Positions 1 to 5,546 of a stretch of 5,998 bases of DNA are shown piece after piece. Position 1 is the stretch's first letter. Every line of letters begins with the position of its first letter. The stretch lies in assembly GCA_002392525.1 (NCBI GenBank), contig DGHE01000207.1:1-5998 (forward strand), in the 5' to 3' direction. Under the pieces are notes generated by a model. The model was not told where the DNA came from and searched no databases. It worked only from the letters and a program-made list of their open reading frames with translations. This DNA comes from Bacteroidales bacterium UBA3856 (lineage in GTDB: Bacteria; Bacteroidota; Bacteroidia; Bacteroidales; UBA932). Position numbers and translations under genes: made by a program.

Positions 1-806
1 TAATTCTCCTCGAGGTTGTCCTTGATGTCCGGGTTGGCGTCAATCCAGGCCTGGTTGAGTTCTACGTTGACGGGCTTATTGGGGTCATCGTAATAGCTCT
101 TGGACATAACGTGGAAGCCGCCGATGTAGGTGACGCCCAGGTCAAAGTTGAAGCTGACGCGGCTCTTGAGGGAGACGGCGCGGCCAAAGCCTATACCCAG
201 GTACGGCTGCACTACATTGAGACCGGACTGTACGCCCAGATGTACCTTACCTTCGGGGTCTGTGGTGATGCCGAAGAATTTGGTGTTGGCGTAGTTGGAA
301 GGGTCTACGGCCGGCTCCGAGGAGCTCTTGTTGACGAGGGTGGCGGTAAGGCTCACAAGTTGCGGGTGAATGTTGAACATGACACCGCCCGTAATGTGGA
401 AGGAGCTATTTTTGGAAGGGAAAAAGTCTGCCAGGAGCGCCAGGCTTCTGTCGTGGATGTTACCGTTTACGTTTACTTCATCCACGTCGATGCGGGGGCT
501 GGTCTGATGGACACCCACCTGGAAGGTGGCCTGGACGGGGTTGATACCGTATTCGGGCGCGAATTTGGCTACGATGGGATTGGCAATGGCGACAACCGGC
601 GAGAGCGTGTTGTAGACGATACGGCCCTGCAGGTTAGGAAGAATGGTGGTTCCGGCGGTTATCTGGACGCCTTCGGAGAATCCGAAGCCCACGCCGATGG
701 ACCAATGGTTGAACAGGACGTTTTCCTGGTCTGCGATCTGTGCCTGAGCGTTAAAACTTGCTAACGTAAGGGCTACGGCACTTGCAATGGCTAGTACTTT
801 TTTCAT
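1..806 (-). CDS. Secreted outer-membrane beta-barrel-like protein, C-terminus cut by window edge
   Basis: The reading frame starts at an ATG at 804-806 and stays open for 268 codons to position 3. The last two bases of the window read TA, so the next codon is either Tyr or a stop. Residues 1-23 are a clear Sec signal peptide (MKK start, hydrophobic core, then a Gln-Ala-Gln type cleavage site near residue 21-23). The mature part has alternating polar/hydrophobic, Gly- and aromatic-rich segments typical of amphipathic strands, such as residues 35-43, 136-146, 200-209 and 217-230. It ends with a hydrophilic stretch around 236-268. No final aromatic-ending barrel strand is visible, so the gene probably continues left of the window. 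It lies downstream of the mscS gene on the same strand but has its own promoter in the 61-bp gap. The outer-membrane barrel role is inferred from composition and signal peptide. I do not recognise a named family, and the function is unknown. Confidence 0.7.
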   Translation of the reverse strand, partial: MKKVLAIASAVALTLASFNAQAQIADQENVLFNHWSIGVGFGFSEGVQITAGTTILPNLQGRIVYNTLSPVVAIANPIVAKFAPEYGINPVQATFQVGVHQTSPRIDVDEVNVNGNIHDRSLALLADFFPSKNSSFHITGGVMFNIHPQLVSLTATLVNKSSSEPAVDPSNYANTKFFGITTDPEGKVHLGVQSGLNVVQPYLGIGFGRAVSLKSRVSFNFDLGVTYIGGFHVMSKSYYDDPNKPVNVELNQAWIDANPDIKDNLEEN

Positions 807-829
807 AGGTTGATTAGTTTAATTCGCGG

Positions 830-861
830 TAAAGATAGTAATTATTTCCCAAATGTATCAA
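830..861 (-). promoter_or_regulatory. Bacteroidota-type promoter of the outer-membrane protein gene
   Basis: On the minus strand, TATCTTTA (830-837) matches the Bacteroidota -7 consensus TAnnTTTG in all but the last base. A TTG at 859-861 lies 21 nt upstream, which fits the -33 element spacing. Transcription would start near 823-825, giving an untranslated leader of about 18 nt before the ATG at 806. There is no Shine-Dalgarno site, which is normal for this phylum. The -33 triplet lies just beyond the mscS stop codon's lower edge at 868, so the promoter occupies the intergenic gap. The 12 bases directly before the -7 box recur before the exchanger's -7 box. Confidence 0.55.
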
Positions 862-867
862 GCCGGG

Positions 868-1791
868 CTAATTTTGTTTGACATGGATATCCAGCTGAGG
901 GAACGGGAATTCAATGCCGTACTTGGCGGGAAGTTCCGTATAGATGGCCTCCTGCAGCTGAAACCGGGCGTCCCAGTAGTCCTTTCCGTTCACCCACGCG
1001 CGTACCACAAAGTTGACGCTGCTGTCGGCCAGTTCCGAAAGGCCCACGAAGGGGTCCTGGGCGCCGTGCGTACTGCTGTCCAAAAACAGCGGATTGGCCT
1101 TCACCAGTTCCAGGAGGGCGCTTTTGACGGCATCGGCCCCGGCCCCATAGGCTACGCTCACGGGAATGTCCACCCGGCGGAGGTGCCGGCCGGTGACATT
1201 GTTGATGTTGCCGTTGGAGAGGGTGCCGTTGGGGAGGATGATGACACGGTTGTCGGTGGTGAGGAGCTTGGTGTTCACGATGGTGACTTCCGTCACTTTG
1301 CCCGCAAATCCCTGTGTCTCAATGAAGTCGCCCACCTTGAAGGGGCGGAAAACGAGCAGCATGATGCCGCCGGCGAAGTTCTGGACCGTTCCGCTGAGGG
1401 CCATGCCGATGGCCATGCCGCCGGCGGCCAGGAGGGCAGCCAGGGACGTGGTGTTCACGCCCAGCGTTCCCACTACGGCAATGATGAGGAGAATCCACAG
1501 GGCAATGGTGACGAGGCTTTCGGAGAAAGTGGCCACGGTCGCCTCCGTCTTCTTTTTGGCGAAGCTTTTCTTGAGGGCTTTCTTGACAAGGCCGATGACC
1601 CAGCCACCCACGATGTACAGGGCAATGGCCGCCAGTACCTTGAGCCCGAAGTGGAGCGCCTGCTCCCCGAACAGGGCCAGCAGGTCCTGGGGAGGCGTAG
1701 TGCGGATGAGTTCTTCAAACTGCTCTTTCTTGGCTGCCAGGGAGTCGGGGGAGACTTCCGGAATGGGGATGGTCTGGAGGAAGTGGAACAT
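868..1791 (-). CDS. MscS-family small-conductance mechanosensitive channel
   Basis: The 307-residue product is close to the 286 residues of E. coli MscS and covers the whole family core. These channels are inner-membrane homoheptamers that open under membrane tension and release solutes during hypo-osmotic shock. Membrane segments are visible at about 48-69 (TM1), 91-111 (TM2) and 117-148. The last is the pore helix TM3, with the Gly/Ala-rich pattern AAGGMAIGMALSG followed by QNFAGG. The cytoplasmic beta-domain follows, with FRPFKVGDFI at 148-157 and a PNG motif at 187-189, then the alpha/beta C-terminal domain. The Leu pair that forms the E. coli gate (L105, L109) aligns with Met126 and Met130 here. 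The ATG at 1789-1791 is 3 nt after the exchanger stop codon with no Shine-Dalgarno site, so translational coupling in a two-gene operon is likely. The family assignment is firm; the subfamily and conductance are not known. Confidence 0.95.
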   Translation of the reverse strand: MFHFLQTIPIPEVSPDSLAAKKEQFEELIRTTPPQDLLALFGEQALHFGLKVLAAIALYIVGGWVIGLVKKALKKSFAKKKTEATVATFSESLVTIALWILLIIAVVGTLGVNTTSLAALLAAGGMAIGMALSGTVQNFAGGIMLLVFRPFKVGDFIETQGFAGKVTEVTIVNTKLLTTDNRVIILPNGTLSNGNINNVTGRHLRRVDIPVSVAYGAGADAVKSALLELVKANPLFLDSSTHGAQDPFVGLSELADSSVNFVVRAWVNGKDYWDARFQLQEAIYTELPAKYGIEFPFPQLDIHVKQN

Positions 1792-1794
1792 GGC

Positions 1795-2748
1795 TTACAG
1801 GTTTATGATAAGGTAGCTCATATAGCCGGCGAAAAGGAGGAGGAACAGGGCTCCGTCCACTTTGTCCAGCATGTTCTTTTTTCCAACATAGCTTGAGGTG
1901 AGAAGCACTAATGCGCTAATTATGAGCGCTCCAAGGTCTACATAAGTAATCCCTTCGAAGGAGAGGGGATGGATGATGGCCGCACCTCCCAGGATGAGGA
2001 GGATGTTGAAGATGTTGGAGCCGATGATGTTTCCGAGCGCCAGCTGCCCCTTTTTCTTGATGGCGGCGGCTACGCAGGTGGCCAGCTCCGGCATGGACGT
2101 GCCGCCGGCCAGGATGGTGATGGCGATGAACTTGTCGCTCACCCCGAGTGCCTTGGCAATATGGGTGGCCGAATCTACGAACCAGTTGCCGCCAAGGATG
2201 AGGGCGGTGAGGCCGAGGACAATCCAGAGTACAGCCTTCCACAGGGGCATTTTCTCCGCTTCTGGAGTCTCCTCCTGGCCGGCTCCCTGGCGAAAACTCC
2301 GGCCTATGTAGAGGACGAAGACGGCGACCAGGACGAGGCCGTCCCAGCGGGACAGTCCGTCGGTTCCAAAGCCGAAGAGCGTGTGCTCCAGGCCCAGGCC
2401 GATGAGCAGCAGCGTAATGAGGATGTTCATGGGGACATCCTTCTTCCGGTTGTCCTCCGTGATGGGCATGGGAAGGAGGAGGGCGGTGATGCCCAGGATG
2501 AGGAGCGTGTTGAACACGTTGGAGCCCACCACGTTGCCCAGGGAGATATCGGCATTCCCCTCGGCGGCGCCGATGAAGCTCACCACCATCTCGGGGGCCG
2601 ATGTGCCCATGCCCACGATGGTGAGGCCGATGATGAATTCGCTGAGCCCGAAGCGGCGGGCGACGGCCGATGCTCCGTCTACGAGGGCGTCGGCGCCCCA
2701 GACGACGAGGGCGAGGCCTGCGACGAGTATAAGAATCTGAACAATCAT
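1795..2748 (-). CDS. CaCA-family cation/Ca2+ exchanger (YrbG-like Na+/Ca2+ antiporter)
   Basis: From the ATG at 2748 the protein has 317 residues and about ten hydrophobic segments, split in two homologous halves by a charged cytoplasmic loop near 151-170. Each half carries the alpha-repeat signature of calcium/cation antiporters. Alpha-1 has GMGTSAPE (46-53) and GNVVGSN (71-77); alpha-2 has AGGTSMPE (214-221) and GNIIGSN (239-245). The acidic residues Glu53 and Glu221 are the expected ion ligands. Family members extrude Ca2+ across the inner membrane using a Na+ (or H+) gradient. The frame extends upstream to a TTG at 2772, but that codon lies inside the -7 promoter box, so the ATG at 2748 is chosen. 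It is followed 3 nt later by mscS, which suggests a shared transcript for ion and turgor homeostasis. The exact ion coupling cannot be read from sequence. Asn at 248 argues against assuming K+ dependence. Confidence 0.93.
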   Translation of the reverse strand: MIVQILILVAGLALVVWGADALVDGASAVARRFGLSEFIIGLTIVGMGTSAPEMVVSFIGAAEGNADISLGNVVGSNVFNTLLILGITALLLPMPITEDNRKKDVPMNILITLLLIGLGLEHTLFGFGTDGLSRWDGLVLVAVFVLYIGRSFRQGAGQEETPEAEKMPLWKAVLWIVLGLTALILGGNWFVDSATHIAKALGVSDKFIAITILAGGTSMPELATCVAAAIKKKGQLALGNIIGSNIFNILLILGGAAIIHPLSFEGITYVDLGALIISALVLLTSSYVGKKNMLDKVDGALFLLLFAGYMSYLIINL

Positions 2749-2769
2749 TTCATGTACTAAAAAAACGCA

Positions 2770-2777
2770 CAAAATTA
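2770..2777 (-). promoter_or_regulatory. -7 box of the exchanger-mscS operon promoter
   Basis: On the minus strand, TAATTTTG is a perfect match to the Bacteroidota -7 consensus TAnnTTTG. Transcription would begin near 2763-2765, leaving about 16 A/T-rich leader bases before the ATG at 2748. No good TTTG -33 element is found 19-21 nt upstream; the triplet at that spacing is TAG. The position excludes the upstream in-frame TTG at 2772 as the start codon. The 12 bases just upstream are identical to those before the -7 box of the outer-membrane protein gene. Confidence 0.55.
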
Positions 2778-2780
2778 GTA

Positions 2781-2796
2781 ATTATTTCCGGATAAT
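2781..2796. promoter_or_regulatory. Small inverted repeat between divergent promoters, possible operator
   Basis: ATTAT at 2781-2785 and ATAAT at 2792-2796 form 5-bp inverted arms around the 6-bp spacer TTCCGG. The repeat sits almost centrally between the minus-strand -7 box (2770-2777) and the plus-strand -7 box (2800-2807), where a regulator could affect both. The arms are short and A/T-only, so chance is a real alternative. Confidence 0.2.
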
Positions 2797-2799
2797 GCC

Positions 2800-2807
2800 T
2801 ACATTTG
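2800..2807 (+). promoter_or_regulatory. -7 box of the lipoprotein-peptidase operon promoter
   Basis: TACATTTG is a perfect match to the Bacteroidota -7 consensus TAnnTTTG. The expected transcription start near 2812-2815 would leave a leader of roughly 37 nt before the ATG at 2851. It also places the upstream in-frame ATG at 2809 before or at the start of the transcript, which favours the later start. The -33 element is weak: only TTAG at 2775-2778, 21 nt upstream. A second perfect TAnnTTTG match (TACCTTTG, 2841-2848) lies too close to the start codon to serve this gene. Confidence 0.45.
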
Positions 2808-2850
2808 TATGTACGCAACGTGTGACCCGAACCTAATCCTTACCTTTGCC

Positions 2851-3294
2851 ATGAAAGGCATCTCCCCGCATTGGCTGTTTACCCTTGTGGTTTCAGCTTT
2901 TATTCTTGCCGGATGTGACCATCCGGCGGTTCCCGTTCCCCCTGAGCCTCCCGTTCCCGAAGACCCCGTCACACAGGTTTTCATCCCGGGCGCCTATGGC
3001 GTCAAAGGGGGAGACCAGGTGGTGGATCCTTCGCGTCAGGCAGGGGTCTATATAAGTGGCAATACATTGTCTTACAGGATATTGGACCCTGCTTCGCTCA
3101 CGGTTGTCTCCCTGTCGGGGCTGCCGGTTCCGCTCCAGCAAGGAAGTTCTGTTTCGGTCCATTACCGGCTGGCGAGGGGCGGACGTACGCTCGAGAGCGA
3201 AGTGTATGATAACGTCCGGATTTTACTGATAAACGACAAAATGGCCTGGCTCAAGAAATCGGACCAGATTTTCTTTGTCATCCAGCTGTTGTAG
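2851..3294 (+). CDS. Small secreted lipoprotein of unknown family
   Basis: The 147-residue product begins with a short basic N-region, a hydrophobic core (about 8-20) and the lipobox LAGC, with Cys22 as the lipidated residue and the only cysteine. Cleavage by signal peptidase II would leave a membrane-anchored protein, in the outer membrane or on the surface. Residues 27-39 form a Pro/Glu/Val-rich linker (PVPPEPPVPEDP pattern), followed by about 105 residues rich in Val, Ser, Leu and Gly that look like a small beta-sandwich. I recognise no catalytic motif or named family. The ATG at 2851 is preferred to the in-frame ATG at 2809 because the signal peptide then has normal length and the promoter box at 2800-2807 precedes it properly. 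The M6 peptidase gene starts 11 nt after its stop codon, so the two are probably co-transcribed. A role as partner, chaperone or inhibitor of that peptidase is a guess from position only. Confidence 0.8.
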   Translation: MKGISPHWLFTLVVSAFILAGCDHPAVPVPPEPPVPEDPVTQVFIPGAYGVKGGDQVVDPSRQAGVYISGNTLSYRILDPASLTVVSLSGLPVPLQQGSSVSVHYRLARGGRTLESEVYDNVRILLINDKMAWLKKSDQIFFVIQLL

Positions 3295-3300
3295 AGGGAG
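3295..3300 (+). promoter_or_regulatory. Shine-Dalgarno site deciding the GTG start of the peptidase
   Basis: AGGGAG lies 5 nt upstream of the GTG at 3306-3308, directly after the lipoprotein stop codon. A purine-rich site is unusual among the genes in this window, and it supports GTG as the real start. The next in-frame ATG (residue 9) would cut off the basic N-region of the signal peptide. Confidence 0.55.
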
Positions 3301-3305
3301 TTAGC

Positions 3306-5546
3306 GTGAAAAAATGGTTTATATCGGCGATGCTCCTTCTATGCTGCCAGGGGGTGTTTTCCCGGGGTATTCCGCCGCGGTATCCGGTGGTGCTGGTCGA
3401 GTTCAAGGACGTCCGCTTCCAGCTGGAAGACCCGGCTTCGCTGGTGAAGGATCTCCTGACGAAGCCCGGCTTCGATTACGATGGTGCAAATGGCTCTGTA
3501 ACAGATTATTACAGAGATAATCTGGGAGACTTCTTCGCTCCTTCCTTCGATGTCTACGGGCCGGTGAAGTTGGAAGGGCGTCTGCAGGATTATGGAAAGG
3601 ACGTGTATGTGCACGGGGAACGAGTGGGGGACAAAGCCCCCGGAGATGCGGTCCTGGAGGCCTGTGCGGCGCTGGATGAGACCGTAGATTTTTCCAGATA
3701 CGACGCAGATGGAGACGGTGAGGCAGACCTTGTCATTATGGTTTATGCCGGTTATGACCAGGCTGCAGGAGCCAGCGCAGACGCTATTTGGGCACATCAG
3801 GACCGGCTTGAATCGGAAATGCTACTGGACGGAGTTTCCGTCGGGAGCTATATGGCGGTTCCGGAGCTCGCGGGTTCTTCCGGAAAGCATCTTGGCGGAA
3901 TCGGCCTGGTGTGCCATGAACTGGGGCATTTCCTGGGGCTTCCAGACTTTTATGACACGGATTTCGCTACTGGCGGCAATGCCGGCGGAGTCTATGGCTT
4001 TTCCCTGATGGGGAGGGGGCTGTACAACAATGACGGGCACACACCTCCTTCCCTCAGCGTGCTGGAAAAGAAAATGATAGGTTTTCCGGCCGATATTCCC
4101 GAGCTCCAGAAAGGCCTGGTGCGGCTGACACCGGGGCAGATGGCCATGAGCACAACGGAAACGGAAGGAGAGTGCTTCCTCTATGAATACCGGGGCGGAG
4201 CGGGCTGGGATGCACCGCTGCCCCGCGGACTGGTCATTTACCATGCCGACCGTTCGGCCAGGACGGTGGGGGACCATACGGCCGGGAATCTTTGGGCCGA
4301 TTGGCGTAACTATAACGGAATCAATTCGCTGGCTTCCCATCCCTGCTATCACTTGGTGCCGTCTTCCAACCCTTGGCTGCTGGAATATGATGCAGCCCTC
4401 ATTCAGGGGCGCATGGTGTTCCCGGGCCTGGACGAGGTTCTCTACTACGAGCCTGTGGACTGGGAAGGAAACTTCACTGGTATTCAGATTGCCTGCATCG
4501 AGCTGGAGGAGGATGGCGTTTCTTTCCGAGTGCTTAAAGATGCAGGCGCGCAGCTGAATGGTACGGTGCGTGATGCGAAAGGGATGCCGCTGGAGGACGT
4601 GGTTGTTTGCCTCGGGGAGGCATCGGCCCGGACCGGAGCGGACGGCTATTTCCAGCTGGAGTGGCCGGAGGGCGTTTCCAGCCTTGCGTTTACGGCTTCC
4701 TTGGATGGCTATTTGCCGTATTCAGAGGATGTTTCCATGGGAAAGTACCGCATGAAGAGCCTCTCGGTTACGCTGAAGCAGGCCGATGCTCCTCGCGAGG
4801 TGGTGCTTTCGCCGTTTGATAGAGAGGCCAGCATGGGCTATTTTGCCACTTTACCCGTACTGGGTGGAGTGCGTCTTTCTCCGGAGGAACTCTATCCTTT
4901 CGTGGGACATGAACTGGGGCAAGTGGTGTTTTATCCGTATTTGACTCCTTCTTTCGGTGGAGATATATATCTTGTTGTAGATGTGGAGAGTAGACGTGTC
5001 CTAACGCGTAAACTCGAGGGGCTTGTGAAGGGGCCTTACCTTAAGCAGGTGGTGGACCTTTCAAGCGAGCACATCATCATTCCGGAGGGAATGTCCCTCT
5101 ACATCGGCTATGGAAGCCCTGCGGCAGACGCCGATTTGAGTTTCCGCGTGGGAACCGTCTATCCGGCAGCGAAAGGGCGCAGCTATTGCAGCCCGTTTTC
5201 CCTGCAGCGGTCTTCGTGGAAGGAAATGTTTGTCAGCAGTGCCGGCATTTACATGGATGTGGCGCTTACAGTGACGGCCGTGGAGAATACGCAGGCGAAG
5301 GACCTTGTGGAACTGGGCTACTCCTACATTGAGCGGCCGCAGGGGAAGATAAAGGCAGGGGAGCGCATCCCCCTTAAACTACACGCTCCGGGCAACGTTA
5401 TTTCTGTAAACTGGACGCTGGATTCGGAGAATGTCAACGGTGAATCTACTCCGGCCCTCAAGGCAGGAACGCACAGGCTGCAAGCCCGCATCCAATACGG
5501 GGAGGGGATAGAGGAAATACTTGAAGTGTTACTTGAAGTAAATTAG
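3306..5546 (+). CDS. Secreted M6-family (immune inhibitor A-like) zinc metallopeptidase with accessory beta-domains
   Basis: The 746-residue protein starts at GTG and has a Sec signal peptide (residues 1-19). The catalytic domain begins almost at once with PVVLVEFKDVRF (27-38). It contains the DADGDGEAD acidic loop (133-141), typical of an M6 calcium site, and the zinc motif HELGHFLGLPD (204-214: His204, Glu205, His208, then Gly211 and Asp214). A likely Met-turn follows at SLMG (Met235). Residues about 415-491 look like a carboxypeptidase regulatory-like beta-sandwich (LNGTVRDAKGMPLEDVVV, then GADGYFQL). Residues about 495-660 resemble a beta-domain common at the C-end of secreted Bacteroidales proteases (VVFYPY, then LYIGY). 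The last 80 or so residues look Ig-like. There is no visible type IX sorting tail and no clear lipobox. It would hydrolyse proteins outside the cytoplasm; the substrate is unknown. The usual N-terminal propeptide seems to be absent. It lies 11 nt after the lipoprotein gene and overlaps the convergent methyltransferase gene by 4 bp at the stop codons. Confidence 0.92.
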   Translation: MKKWFISAMLLLCCQGVFSRGIPPRYPVVLVEFKDVRFQLEDPASLVKDLLTKPGFDYDGANGSVTDYYRDNLGDFFAPSFDVYGPVKLEGRLQDYGKDVYVHGERVGDKAPGDAVLEACAALDETVDFSRYDADGDGEADLVIMVYAGYDQAAGASADAIWAHQDRLESEMLLDGVSVGSYMAVPELAGSSGKHLGGIGLVCHELGHFLGLPDFYDTDFATGGNAGGVYGFSLMGRGLYNNDGHTPPSLSVLEKKMIGFPADIPELQKGLVRLTPGQMAMSTTETEGECFLYEYRGGAGWDAPLPRGLVIYHADRSARTVGDHTAGNLWADWRNYNGINSLASHPCYHLVPSSNPWLLEYDAALIQGRMVFPGLDEVLYYEPVDWEGNFTGIQIACIELEEDGVSFRVLKDAGAQLNGTVRDAKGMPLEDVVVCLGEASARTGADGYFQLEWPEGVSSLAFTASLDGYLPYSEDVSMGKYRMKSLSVTLKQADAPREVVLSPFDREASMGYFATLPVLGGVRLSPEELYPFVGHELGQVVFYPYLTPSFGGDIYLVVDVESRRVLTRKLEGLVKGPYLKQVVDLSSEHIIIPEGMSLYIGYGSPAADADLSFRVGTVYPAAKGRSYCSPFSLQRSSWKEMFVSSAGIYMDVALTVTAVENTQAKDLVELGYSYIERPQGKIKAGERIPLKLHAPGNVISVNWTLDSENVNGESTPALKAGTHRLQARIQYGEGIEEILEVLLEVN

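Noticed and set aside
111..764. Open frame of 217 codons on the plus strand opposite the outer-membrane protein gene
   Set aside because: The minus strand reads as a signal-peptide protein with its own promoter; the plus-strand product has no motif and a typical antisense composition.
1395..1435. Repetitive-looking GCC/GGC run suggesting a small DNA repeat
   Set aside because: It is explained by the Gly/Ala/Met-rich pore helix of MscS on the minus strand.
853..1896. Long open frame (347 codons) on the plus strand opposite mscS, and a similar one at 1969-2760 opposite the exchanger
   Set aside because: Both lie fully antisense to genes with clear family motifs, and their translations are rich in Gly, Asp, His and Arg with no recognisable domain or signal. 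Long antisense frames are expected in GC-rich coding DNA with biased third positions.
2749..2772. Upstream TTG start at 2772 adding eight residues to the exchanger
   Set aside because: The TTG lies inside the perfect -7 promoter box, so it would not be in the transcript; the ATG at 2748 begins right at the first membrane segment.
2841..2848. Second perfect TAnnTTTG match (TACCTTTG) as a promoter for the lipoprotein
   Set aside because: Transcription would start a few bases inside the coding region, past the ATG at 2851, and there is no other plausible start codon downstream in frame.
2809..2850. Upstream ATG at 2809 for the lipoprotein
   Set aside because: It would add 14 polar residues before the signal peptide and lies only 2 nt after the likely -7 box, before or at the transcription start.
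4905..4920. A second HELG sequence in the peptidase (residues 535-538), resembling a second zinc motif
   Set aside because: It reads HELGQ, lacking the second zinc-binding His, and sits in the C-terminal beta-domain in a position where that domain type has a strand leading to VVFYPY. It looks like coincidence.
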